Below, in pieces: positions 1 through 11,276 of a stretch of 21,425 nt of DNA. The position numbers and the translations under genes are program-made. Within the stretch, counting starts at the first letter, position 1; every line of letters starts with the position of its first letter. The DNA lies in NCBI GenBank assembly GCA_001179505.1, contig CDMY01000603.1, positions 241,744 to 263,168 on the forward strand, given 5' to 3'. The notes beneath the pieces were generated by a model. That model had not been told where the DNA came from. It worked only from the letters and a program-made list of their open reading frames with translations, and did not search any database. The DNA is from Vitrella brassicaformis. Taxonomy: Eukaryota; Sar; Vitrellaceae.

Positions 1-17
1 CCCCCCCCCCCCCCCCC
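1..17. repeat. Poly-C run at window edge
   Basis: Seventeen consecutive C bases open the window and pass into a short CA-rich stretch. It lies just downstream of the 3' end of the minus-strand gene ending at 58. It could be a real homopolymer in the 3' flank or the collapsed edge of a sequencing gap; the sequence alone cannot tell. Confidence 0.8.
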
Positions 18-57
18 AACACACACACGAAATCTCTGCCGGCCAACACTCGTTAGT

Positions 58-3000
58 TCACTGTTTGGCGGCCTCGTCGCCACCGTCGTCTTCGGCCAGG
101 TCATTGAGGCTGGGCTGCCCCTCAGTGTCGGGGAACTTGTTGATCCACCCCTTGAACGACACCAGCAGCTCGCTGAGCTTCTTTCCTGACACGCGACGAC
201 CCTCACGCTCGGCGTCGCCCACCTGACACACACACACACACACACACACGATGTTTCAACGGTGGGTGTGGGGGACAGTGAGAGAAAGACGTTACCATGG
301 TAGAGAACTGCTGGACGACGGACGCCCTGGGCACACGGACCTTCTCGTAGGCAGCCACGGCGTCGGGCAGCCGATGCAGCCACGTGCCGTCACCACCTGC
401 GGTGCACACAGACACACACACACACACACACACACATGACGCTTGATCGACGATTCAGTGCACGGCAGTAGGCAATACCGTGTTTCTCTCTCAGTTTGCC
501 GATTTCGTCCACCAGCACGGCGACGTCCTCAAACACCTGGTTGGCCCCCTGCCCGGCCAATGGGTGCGGCGCGTGGGCCGAATCGCCCAGCAGCACCACA
601 CGACCCTGCACACACACACACACACAGAGGCATCCTTGCGCCACTCTGCCATTCTGCGTGTCTGAGCGGCTTGTTCACCCTGGGCGAGCTCCACTTGTCG
701 ATGGCGTCTCGCGAGAACATGTGCCGCTCGAAGATCTGCTCCTCAGGCGTGGCACTGATGGCCGCCATGATGTCGCTGTGCTTGCTGCTGTAGTCCGCTC
801 CACCAGTGCCGTCAAGCCGGCCCGTCTTGACGTAGTTGAGGAGCCGCTGCCGCACCCCCTGACGGCCAATGGCGCTGCGGCCGGGGCGGGAGGCATCGGG
901 GGCGGGGAGGCGCAGCTGCGCACAACACACACATGCAGATAGATAGATGCCCCCACACACACAGAGAGGGAGGGAGATACATCCATCCGTGTGACGAAGA
1001 GGGCAGAGGGGCGTGTGGGGCGTACGTACGAGCCAAAAGGTGAGACCCGAGCCGGCGTCGACAAGGAATGCCGAGAGGAAGGGTGTGTTGCTGTCGACCT
1101 TGACCACCTCATGGTCGCCATGCACCCTCTCACCAACGCTCTGATCACACACACACACGCGCGCCCACGTAGATCTTTGTCTCTTTCGTAGCTCTCCTCT
1201 CTCTCTCTCTGTCCACCGCGTGGCTGACCTCAGTGGGGATCATGGCATTGTATGAGATGTTCTTGTAGTAGTGCGGCGGGTCCTGCACAAGCACCGACGC
1301 CGCAAACGGGTTCAGGCCGCCACCTTTGCCCCCAGCCGCCGCCATCTCCTCAGGGGTGCTCGCAGCCGTCTGCTGCTGCTGCTGCTGGCTGCGCGATTGC
1401 GCCACGATGTGCGGGCGGAGAGCTGAGAAGGAGCCGTCAGCTGCGACCACTAGAGACGCCCTGTAAGGTAGCCGCCGCACCACCACACACAAGACAAGAC
1501 AAGACAAGACACACATGGAGTGTTTTGTGAGTGAATGGTGTGCTGGATGTTGAGGGTCGGATCATGGTGTGTGTGATGTCCTTACTTGACGTGGTAGTCG
1601 TCGGGCCGTCCTTCGAAGAGCATACACACGTCCTCTTCGGTCTCGGTCCATCCGCGGGCGCCATGGCCGCAGTGCACCACATCCGACGGCACGTGAGACG
1701 CGAAGGTGTTCTGAGCGGCTGTCCACCGCATCATGACACACGGGGCGCCGAACTTGTCGACGTACTGATCGCGCTTCAACGCAGTGCGCGTCTCCTGACC
1801 AACACAGCCACCACAGCCGGAAAGGGGCATGTGCGTGGGGGGCATGTGCGTGGGGGGTGGGGTTGTTTATGCTTACCGGCAATTCGTCTTTGCGTACGAC
1901 CAGCTGTGAGGAGGGGCAGAAAACGCCGGTCTGCTCGAACTCGTCGGCGATGTCGCGGTAGGCCATGCGGATGGCCTTGATGCCGTTGGCGTCGGCCATG
2001 AAGATACCCTGGCAGGGTGTGGTACACACAACACACACACACACACACACGCACGCACGCACACGCACACATAGCAGACAGACATCCACGCCGACGTGCA
2101 AGGATGGTAGGATGGTGTGATTTGTTCGTTTCGTGCCTGTGATGCATTTCTCAACGCAGGTGCGCGCTCAAACACATGGGCATCGATACCGCGCTTCCTA
2201 TAATCGGCAAACACCACACCACACACACAATGCACTGCAGTGCAGCCACATCCACCCCTATTATGCTCAGTTTCTCACCTGAGTGCGGCGCACAGCAGGA
2301 GCCCCCCCAGTCCCCCGCCAGCGATGGCCACCTGCACCCTCTCGGGGATGCGCCGGCCGCTCTCCACATCGCGGCCGCTCTCACCCCACTGCCGGCTCAC
2401 TGACCTGAGACGCAAATCATCAGGAATGGACGTCTCGCACGCCTAAAACATGAAAGAAGGAGAGAGAGAGAGGGGGGGAGGGAGGGAGGGATGGATGAGT
2501 GTGTCGGCCTGTGTGTGAAGGGAAGTGAATGTGGGCGTCTGTCGTCGGGTGACTGACCTTGAGTATGGCGGGAAGCGACCACTCCACCGCCTGTGTGGGC
2601 TGGGCGATCTCTTTCTCGGCAGCCGAGCTGCCGCACGCGTGACTGAGGGCCTCGTCGAGCACAGCCCCCAATTGGCGGGGGACGGGCAGCCAGTCGCCCT
2701 CACCCACGGATGCGCTGTCGCCCTCCCGCTGCTGCTGCGACATGTAGACGGTCACTTCCCTGCAGACACACCACCACCTGGGTCTGTCTGAGTGTCTGTG
2801 CGGTGTCTGTGTGTGTCGGTGTGCTGACTGTGGCAGAGATGCGGTTGATGTCAAGAAGGCCTGCTCGGTGTGGGCGGGGTCGAGAGCGACGGCGCCGCCG
2901 CACGATGACAGAAATCCCTGAAGCATGAAGACGACGACAGACACACGTATTTATTGCGGGGTGCTGTGCTGTGCTGTGCTGTGTCTGTGTTGTGTGTGCG

Positions 3001-5481
3001 GCTCGCCGGACCTTCAGGAGCGCCTCGGCAACATATGGGCAGCGATGCAGACTGATCAGGCAGGGTGAGAGAACACACCCACCGCACATTTGGTGATAAC
3101 AGCATGTGACTCACCCTCCCACTCACCCACCTCTCCGCGTCTGCCCCCTTCTGCGAAGGGATGACAGCGAATATATCCAGCCGCTGGATGACAGGCTCAC
3201 CCGTCAGAGCATCAACCTCCACCTGACACACACCACACCACACACAGGATGATGATGACACACAGCAAAATGCAAGCAATGTGCCCATCCATCCCATTCA
3301 TCCGCAGACGGACCATCCATCCACGACTCACCTACCTCTGCGGCAGCAGCCACGTCACGCCCTGCCATCTGTGCCGACTTGACAGCCACGCCCCTCTTGC
3401 GCCACCGGTTGTCACCGTTGTGCTTGTCAACCGCCGCACACCGGTCGCCCCATCCTATAGAAGCCTTCAGCCGCTCAACCGCCGCACCCTCAGCGCACCC
3501 CGCTGCCATCGCCACAGAGCCGCCAAGCTTGGCACCGGTGAGTGAGATCTGCTGCCATTGGTGGCCTTGTTGCTGTGCCATGATGGAGATCGACGGGAGG
3601 GGCGGTGTGGGGGTGAGTGAGAGGGATGGCAGGACGGCGGTGATGAATCGTGGGGAGGGGGCGGCGAGGTGTGTGTCGTCGTAGGAGCCGCGGGAGACCT
3701 CCCCGCCCAGCAGCACCAGGAACTTGAACAGCAGCGCCTGAGTGCCGCTGGGGACCTGACCGCTCATCTGACATCCATCCCAGTAGCAGGCCACACACAC
3801 ATCATTCAATCACATCCATCCATCCATCCACCACACCTGACCTGTGCGTTGGCGATCTTCAGCGCTTCCCATGCAGTCTCCTCGGTCAGCCCATACCCCT
3901 GCAGGAACTCCTCCACCCGCCCGAGCCGCCCCATCCCACCCTCCCAGCTCGCACACACCCGCACTTCACGCAGCTGCCGCGTCACCGCATCCAATGCTGC
4001 CCAGCAACACACGCTGCCCACCGGCCGCCCCGTCCGCACCGGCGATGCCGTTCTGTAGGCACGATAGAGCGACTGTGCGGCGTCGATCGGCTCTGGCAGC
4101 GGCAGGGTGACCGACACGAGCAGGTAGTCGCTCCATTTGATGGTCTTGTTGTTGGGGTAGCCGATTCGGTCGAGGAAGGCCTCGATGGGCAGGGATGTCG
4201 GCTGTGGCTGTGGGTGTTGCTGCTCGCCGGATGACGACAGGTCGGCTGTGGTGTAGAACTGCACGGATGCCTGCCATGTGACGAGAGCGGGAAGCAGGTC
4301 GGCGGCCGCGCCGCCCCTGCTGGACCCGCTCAGCTCACGCAGCACAGCACCGCCCACCGTAAGCACGTTCCTCAGACCTCTCGGGGCAACCACACGCAGA
4401 TGGTCCGCCAGTGCGTCGAAGTGCGATGCCTTCATGTCGGCCCGGTCGTGCCGCTCGATCGTGTCCATCACCTGCTGCAGCACCACCGACGCGCCGAAGG
4501 TGACGTGAGTCGTCTGCGAGTCGATGCCGCGCATGGCCGGCAGGTCGCCCACGGCAATGCGCGCCTGGCTTTCGGTGAGTGAGGTGTGGTCGAACGTGCT
4601 GCTGCCGTAGAGCAGCTCGAATGAAGGGGCCGGGGTGGCGGATAGAGTGGCCTGCAGCTGCTGCATCGATGTGGGCAGGTGGACGAACGCCGGCAGGTGC
4701 TGCAGCGATGAGGATGGCGGGATGGGCGTGGGCGTGGGGCGGAGTAGTGTTTCGATGAGCGAGAGGGGCGCCTTGGTCTTGTCGGCGATGTCCTTGGCCA
4801 GAAAGGAGGTGTCGAGGGTCGCGAGAAACGACAGCGCCTTGCACAGATCCGTCGCATCTGAGCGATAGATACGTCAACGAACGCATGCATCACGTTATGC
4901 CATGCATCCCTCCCACTACCTCCCACTCCACTACCTGACTCACCATCTCTGTCGCACGGCACACTCGCCACCCAGTCGCGCATCGCCTCGCTGTCCATCA
5001 GCCCCTCAGCAGACGAAGCGCCACCGCTCACCAGCACCCCCGCCGCACCCACAGCAACGGCCGCACCGACACCGCCCCATTTCTCGGCCATGGTCTGCAG
5101 CTCCGCGGGCAGGTGCTGCAGCGTGGTGATGGTGGCGCCCTGCACGGCCACTGCGGACACCAGTCGTGTGTAAGTGGGTGTGGGAGGGGTGGTCCATCCG
5201 CCGTGAAGTCGGTCGGGGAACGACACAAGCGCCGCGAAACACTCAAACTCTGCAGCGGCAGCAGCAGCGGCAGCAGCAGAGGGACAGACAGACAGACATG
5301 CATCATCGGCACGTTGCATGCGTTTGTGTGAGTGGCAGTTATTCCACCCACCTGTGCGGCCTGTGTGTTGCAGGACATCCAGGAGCGACGCGTTGGGGTC
5401 GATGCCGGCAGAGGGGATGCGCGCCGTCTGCCCGTCCAGCTGGTACACCAGCGGACTCATCTCGCCAGTGCCGTCAGCCAT
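58..5481 (-). CDS. Fusion protein: degenerate xanthine dehydrogenase-like N-half plus class A FAD monooxygenase
   Basis: Eighteen exons chain with consistent phases (transcription order): 5481-5352, 5249-4944, 4857-3842, 3767-3336, 3222-3131, 3051-3012, 2917-2829, 2759-2558, 2442-2279, 2197-2137, 2008-1877, 1794-1586, 1460-1229, 1140-1030, 915-679, 605-479, 396-296, 222-58, giving about 1,281 aa. Residues 1-145 follow the xanthine dehydrogenase 2Fe-2S region but lack the cysteine clusters. Residues about 200-505 resemble the molybdopterin-dehydrogenase FAD domain (TVGGAV near 312, then DLLPAL) and its C-terminal subdomain (ALLFKFLVLL at 494-503). Of the molybdenum domain only NRWRKRG (604-610) and EVDALTG (630-636) are recognisable. 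Residues about 805-1281 are a class A flavin monooxygenase: GGGLGG (811-816), a ribose-binding Glu in VFER (834), ADG (965-967) and GDSAHAPHPLAGQG (from 1158). The monooxygenase half is probably catalytic, oxidising an unknown aromatic or isoprenoid substrate; the N-half looks cofactor-poor. Exon 10 ends at a GC donor. Two adjacent genes is the alternative, but no stop separates the halves. Confidence 0.8.
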
Positions 5482-5681
5482 CTCTTAACCACACACAGAT
5501 GGATGGATAGAATGAAGGGCAGATCTCATCAAGACGGCAGCAGCCTCGCGACGCGGGAGAGGGAAGGCGCTTCTCTCTGCCTCTGCAAGCTCAGCTCGCA
5601 ATTTGTCGAGCTTTTCCCTGATGCTGAGTATAAGAAAAAGTAAGCCCATGAACAAGGTAAGGTAGGCACATTGAAGCAGGA
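5482..5681. promoter_or_regulatory. Divergent promoter region between two large genes
   Basis: Only 200 bp separate the start codons of the minus-strand fusion gene (5481) and the plus-strand gene (5682), so both promoters must lie here or inside the 5' exons. A TATA-like GTATAAGAAAA occurs at about 5628-5638, oriented toward the plus-strand gene. No other recognisable element was seen. Whether the TATA-like string is used is unknown. Confidence 0.4.
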
Positions 5682-8600
5682 ATGCAGAAAGGCATCCGTC
5701 TGACCGAGCGTCTTCTCCGTCAGGAGCCGCAAGCCAGTGACTCGCCATTTGGCGACTCGAGCGAAGCATTGAGCATGAGCATGCCGGCAGCGGCATCAGC
5801 CGAGGCCATCAATGCCGATAGCTATTCATCACCTCCAGCAGCAGCACCAGCCGCCGCCGATGACACTCCGCCTCTCGCTGCCAGCAGCAGCAGCAGCGCG
5901 TTTCATGACGCTCAGCCGGACAGCCCCCTGCCGCCATTAATCGCTGTCCCCCAATTAGTCGACATGTCCACCGATGCCATCGGCCTCGAGTGGGTGCGAA
6001 AACAGTCTGACGATCCCTACACACACTTCTGGGTTCAGGACGTGTTGGCCCTCTGCGAGCGGTACCAGAGCTTCCCGGGCGGCGGCAAGTTCGCCGTCTA
6101 CGGGATGCTCTTCGGGGTGCTCTCGCTGACGCGCCGGCAGGACGAGAAGAAGATGAAGAAGATCCTGCGGGACGGGCTGCAGTGCTTCGCGAGGATCGCC
6201 AAGACCGGCATCGAGACCACCGACATGAGACTCGTTATGATCTCCTTCGTGGCTCGCAGCCGCCGCGCCAACACCGCGAGTGAGCACTACACGACTCTCT
6301 TCGATGTGCTGGCGCAGCTGAACGGCAGCAGCAGTAGCAGCGGTAGCGGCGCCCCGAATGATAGTCAAAAGGGTGGGAAGGGTGTAGGTGGTGGCGGTGC
6401 TGGTGGTGGTGGTGGTGGTGGCGAGTTGGGGGTGGACGCGGCGATGCAGGCGCTCATGCGGAAGTGGAAGCCGTATGACGGCATCAAGCCCATCAACGTG
6501 TCCGACGAGGGGCCGCTGCGGGAGTTTGCATTCATGCTGCTGAAGGCGTCTGAGAGCATACCGTACCCTGACCAGGTCAGTCACGCCACGCCACGCCACG
6601 CATGGTCCTCCCGCCCCCCTTCTCCACCCATTCATATGTATGCGTCTCTTGTGTGTGTTGTCAGATAGCGATTCTTCTCAACGAGATGGCGGCCGACGCG
6701 GCGGCGCACCAGGTGCCCACGCCCCAGCAGCTGCCCGCCGACGAGAAGGAGAGGAAGGAGATGATGTTCATGTCCGACCTCCGCCGCCTCCAGTGGTGCG
6801 CCCTTAAGGACCAGATGCTCCTCCTCATGCTGCTGCACGCACGGTGCCAGCCGGAGGACGCCGACCCACCGCGGCAGTGGTCGCAGCGCACCTACCTGCA
6901 GCACCGGGAGCTGGTCTGCACGCCCCTGGTGCACGCCTACCAGCAGGCCATGCAGCCCAAGATCGAGGCCGCCGCCCAGATTTGGGCGAATGACTTCTGT
7001 GAGGGCGTGGCGCAGATCGACCGGATTCTGAGGGTCATGGGGCACGAGGCGGAGAGCCTCGAGGCGATGCCGCTCAAGCGGAAGCTGCGGTGTCTCACGG
7101 GGTTCTTCCGCGACTGCGTCATCAACCCCGATTGGATGCCGCTGTGCGGGGACCTGCACTTCGACAGCAAGGAGGCCATCGATGAGATCGTCTTCATCGT
7201 CAAGGTCGTGCTGCTGACCGCTCTGCAGATGGACCTGGTGAGCGGACATGCATGCCGCCCCCGGACTGTCTGTCCCGCCTCCATGTGCCCTCTGTGTCTG
7301 TGTGTGTGTGTATGGCGTTGTCAGGATGGCACGGACGGTTCGTTCTTCCTGCCGAGCGCCATCCCCCGCCGCCCTTCCCTCGACGTCAAGGCGGCCATGC
7401 TCACACACGTGCCACCCGCACCCGAGGGCCAGCCAGGACCGTCGGGGAGCTCCTCGTCCTCGGCATCGGCATCGGCAGGCCCCTCCCCCGAAGGCGGCAG
7501 CAGCAGCAGCAGCAAGAGTGGCCTCACCGTGTCGATCCTCTTCCCTCACGCCGCGGCCCCCATAATGAAGGACTACCTCGACAGCAACCCGCCTCCATTC
7601 TTCCTCATTCTCGGGGGCATCCTCGCGACCCTCTTCGCCGTGCCCCGCAAGGGCAACGAGGAGACCATCCGCAACGTCCTGCGTGAGGGGCTCAAGGGCA
7701 TGCTCGACACCCAGATGACCGACTTCACCTCCGCCGCCATGGATGCTTCTCTCATCACTCTGACCAAGCTGCTGTGGGAGCGGCTGGACGTGCCGAAGTC
7801 CGACCAGGCTTTGGCTCAGTCCCTGGTGCACGGTGAGTACCAGCTGCTGGCCCACATGAAGGAGGGCGAGCGCACGGACGCCGACATCACCGCGGCCATG
7901 GACCGCATCATGTCGGTGTCGTGGAAGCCGTCCACTGGCGAGACGGAGGTGGAGAGGCGGCTGAATGAGCGGTTTGAGCAGACCAAAGGCGGCGTTGCGC
8001 CCGTTGACGTAGAGGAGATCGTCGAGCATGAGCTGACGGTGTTTTCGTCATTCGCTGAGGAGGTCAACAAGAACAAGGCCATCGCCGCACTGGCCGAGCG
8101 GGAGGGCCGCCAGCAGAAAGGCAAACCGATGCGCGAGAGGGAGGATGAGTTCTGCAGGTGAGTGTGTGTGTGTGTGTGTGTGACACACTGAGATAGATGC
8201 ATCCCTCTCTCCGTATGTGCGCATCTCTCTGTGTGTGTGTGCAGCCGTCTGGTTCACCTGGAGCAGCAGAGCATCAAGTCCGAGGTAGTTTTCGCCCTCT
8301 TTGCCCTCGCCAAGGCCCAGCCGCCCGACGCCACGCCAGCCCACCAGTGGTCCCCCGCCACCCACATGGCCAAGCGCACCATCGCCATGCAGCCCGTCTC
8401 AGAGGCCTACCATGCCGCCGTCGAGTCGCACCTGGTCCCCGCCACCAAAGACCTTAACGCCACGCGCAAGACGGCCTACCTCGAGATGGTGGGGTGGACT
8501 GAGGCCGACATGCGCAAGAGAACCGAGGCCGAGAAGGAGGACGCGCTGGTGAGCTTCTTCCGCGACTGCCTCACCAATTGTGGTCAGGAGTGCAAGGACA

Positions 8601-9856
8601 AGCTGGACTTCAACACGCACACGCCGTGGGCGATTGTGACGTCGCTGCGGGCACTGCACCATGACATACTCACCAAGGTACCTTCCTTGTGGGCTGGAGG
8701 GGCTGAGGAGTCATGTGCCTCATGTGTTGCCGCCGTGTGTGTGTGTGGCTGAAAGGTCAATGCGACGAGCGAGTACTGCTTCCAGCACTCTGACCCAGCA
8801 GACGACCAGGGCTACCAAGTAAAGGCGGACACAGACAGACAGACAGACACCTTTTGTCCACACGTCACCACACCATATATATGTCTCTGTCTGCGTGTCT
8901 GTGCAGCGCATCAAGACGTTGTTAGGTTTCCAGGACGACAACCGCCACGTGCGCACTTACAGGGTTAAGGAGCATCTTGTCACCGTCAAGGGCAGGCTGC
9001 TTGAGCGGCTCGAGCACCAAGCGGCCAACTTCGCCTCTCCCGACGCCAACGTCAACGACAAGAAGCTCGAGGCGCTCAAGCGCAAGATCATCAAATACAA
9101 AGCCGAGCTCCACACCCTCATCAAGGACAGAGGTTCGTCCGTCGCGTGACTCACCCACACCCTCCCTCCCTCAGGCCAACCTTGGTGTGTCTGTGCGCAT
9201 GGATGTCTGCAGATGCGGCAGCGAAGCGGTTGAGCGGCGAGGCAGCGTCCGACGAGGATCTTCTCGACCATGCCCGCGCGAACGACCCTCGCCGCAAAGG
9301 GTTGGTCGAGCGCATGCGGGACAAGCACGAGCGCAACACGCGGCGCCGCGAGCGTCAGCAGCGGCGGCAGGAACGGCCTGTCGACCCCGACAAGGAGCGG
9401 CAGATTCAGGAGCGGCGCCTGGCTGAGGAGGCCAAGGCGCGGAAGGCCGAGAAGGAGCTGCTGCGGATGATCGGCGAGCACGTCAGCGACACTGACAATG
9501 ACATTGACCAGCCTCAGGGGGCAGGACCAGCAGCAGCAGCGGCAGCGGCAGCAGCTGGCAAGTCGAAGAAGCGCAACAAGCGAAAGGGCGGCGGCAAGGC
9601 GGGAGGGGCCTCAGCCGCTGACGCCGATGGCGATGGTGTCGATGCTGCCGATGTCGCTGATGTCGCTGATGCCGGTGATAGTGGTCAGCCGCCATCCAGC
9701 AGCAGCGAGCCGTCGGCCGCACCACCGGTGTCACGCACTGCTGCTGCTGTAGCTGATGGCCTGGCTGACATGGTGGTGATCCCATCGTCCATCATTGACG
9801 TGATGCCACCAGCATCGCGCGGGCGGCCGGTGATTGACATACACGGCATCGACTAG
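5682..9856 (+). CDS. Unrecognised ~1,221-aa protein with large internal tandem duplication
   Basis: Seven exons chain in frame: 5682-6575, 6665-7237, 7325-8157, 8245-8677, 8756-8818, 8907-9132, 9213-9856, all GT-AG. I do not recognise the family. Residues 1-110 are Ala/Ser-rich and probably disordered. Residues about 137-489 and 582-912 are two diverged copies of one mostly helical unit. Matching landmarks are ILRDGLQ/VLREGLK, CQPEDADPPRQWS/AQPPDATPAHQWS and FFRDCVIN/FFRDCLTN. Copy 1 carries a Ser/Gly-rich insert (about 210-250). Residues about 934-1008 are charged and helical. The C-terminal region has a long Arg/Glu/Lys helix, likely coiled coil, then a Lys/Arg cluster (KSKKRNKRK) that could be a nuclear or nucleolar signal, and an Ala/Asp/Ser-rich tail. 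The start at 5682 is the first ATG of the open exon; an upstream non-coding exon is possible. A nucleic-acid or scaffold role would be speculation. Confidence 0.85.
6090..7237 (+). repeat. Internal duplication, copy 1 (coding)
   Basis: This segment encodes residues about 137-489 of the 1,221-aa protein. It contains one intron (6576-6664) at a place where copy 2 has none. Its 3' end coincides with an intron, as does that of copy 2. It holds a Ser/Gly-rich insert (about 6322-6425) absent from copy 2. Confidence 0.75.
7598..8677 (+). repeat. Internal duplication, copy 2 (coding)
   Basis: This segment encodes residues about 582-912. Protein-level similarity to copy 1 runs in the same order along the whole unit, but nucleotide identity looks low, so the duplication is old. 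It has an intron (8158-8244) not found at the matching point of copy 1. Confidence 0.75.
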
Positions 9857-10393
9857 ATGATTGAGTAAGAGAGGGAGGGAGGGAGGGGGGTATAGGGGAG
9901 GGGCAACACGCCACGCAGTCTTGCTTGGTTGCTTGCTTGGTGGCTAAGGTCCAGGTCCGTGTGGTTGCTGCTGCGCGTGTGATGTGTGGGGCGTGCCACA
10001 TGTGGGTGAGAGAGGTCTAGTGAATTGCATGTCGGTAGAGAGAGGTCTAAGGAAGGCTTTTTGTTGTCAACCCATTTGATCGATGCGTGTGATGCGCGAC
10101 GAAGGCAGAGGTGTCCTGCTTAACTTGAGAGACCGTCACGTGAACATGTGGAAGCGATTGAGCCTCATCTTTTACTTACGAGCGGCGGACACACACGAGT
10201 GACAGAGTCACATGTCATGCTTCAAAAGTCATGCACGCACAATCCAGGCAGGGCGACAGACAAGAGTCAGCCGTCCAGTGGGTGAATCATGCAAAGCACT
10301 GAAAGGCCGCTCGCGCCGCCCATAACACACCAGGCCACTCCATCCACCATCCACACCCACCTTCCCAGCCCATGACGCCCACCCTCACACACA
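9857..10393. other. Convergent intergenic region
   Basis: This holds the 3' flanks of the 1,221-aa gene (plus) and RPS18 (minus). A GGGA-rich run at about 9871-9890 and scattered CA tracts are present. I see no gene, RNA structure or clear polyadenylation signal. Confidence 0.6.
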
Positions 10394-11276
10394 TCACTTC
10401 TTCTTGGTCGCCACGCCGACGGTCTTGCCGTGCCGGCCGGTCGTCTTGGTGTGCTGGCCACGCACAGGGATACCCCAGTAGTGACGGAGACCTGTGACAC
10501 GCAACCACGCACACACACACACACACACGCCAGAATGCAGCCGCTGAACGAGAGAGGGGGGATTGACTTGCTGTGCTGACGGACCTCGGTGGAGCCTCAT
10601 TTTCTTCATTCTCTCGAGGTCGTCGCGGAGAGATGCGTCGAGCTGGTTGGAGACGAGCTGCTTGAAAGTGCCGTCCTTGATGTCCCTCTGTCTGTTGAGG
10701 AACCACTTGGGGATCTTGAACTCCAGGGGGTTCTGCAGGATCATCACGATCCTGTTGATCTCCTCAGCGGACAACTCACCAGCACTGATGGGATGGTGGG
10801 AAAGACACAGCATAGATAGCACACAGATGAGATGTGCGCGTGCGGCCCTCTCCCTCCCTCTCTCCCTCTGCCTGTCTGTCGTCTTGCGTTGCGTGTGTCG
10901 ACATCCGTACCGTTTGTTGAGGTCGATGTCGGCCTTCTTGCAGGCGAGGTTGGAGATGCGGCGCCCGACGCCACGGATGGCCGTCACGGCGAACTGCACC
11001 TTCTGCTTGCCATCCACGTTCGTGTTGAGCACACGCAAAATGTGCTGGAAGTCCTGATTCGCCAACTGAATCGACTGAGGAACAGACAACACACAAGCAC
11101 ACACAGACACGGCACGTGAGTGTCGTACGTACGGCTGTGAGAGGCCTCCCCGCATCGTGAACACCCTCCACCGAGGCGAACACAGCCAGCGGTGGAGATC
11201 TCTGACTGAAGTTGCCTTCCTTCCTGGCTACTGTACGTGTCATGGCGTGGCCTCTCTGCCGTGTGTTTCCTACCAT
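10394..11276 (-). CDS. RPS18: Cytosolic small-subunit ribosomal protein uS13 (S18)
   Basis: Four coding exons: 11276-11274 (ATG only), 11074-10911, 10784-10585, 10491-10394, phases consistent, 154 aa, close to the usual 152-aa eukaryotic length. Diagnostic stretches are [16 protein letters not shown], the helix-hairpin region [50 protein letters not shown] and a basic TKKK tail. The protein sits in the head of the 40S subunit and contacts the P-site tRNA. The start was chosen because ATG immediately followed by a GT donor at 11273 splices to TCGATTCAG, giving an N-terminus like other S18 proteins. A competing ATG at 11155 would add nine unrelated residues. The gene is divergent from a small unknown gene starting near 11650. 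Confidence 0.95.

Noticed and set aside
2279-2442. A gene boundary just before the monooxygenase GGGLGG motif
   Set aside because: The exon is open upstream of the motif and its phase fits the preceding exons; no stop or plausible start with leader was seen. Two genes remains a minor alternative.
6632-8029. 465-codon minus-strand open frame opposite the 1,221-aa gene
   Set aside because: It is the GC-driven shadow of the well-supported plus-strand exons, reads across their introns, and shows no family-like sequence.
10394-11164. RPS18 starting at or near 11155-11164 without the upstream intron
   Set aside because: It would add residues unlike any S18 N-terminus, while the ATG at 11276 followed by a donor gives the expected protein.
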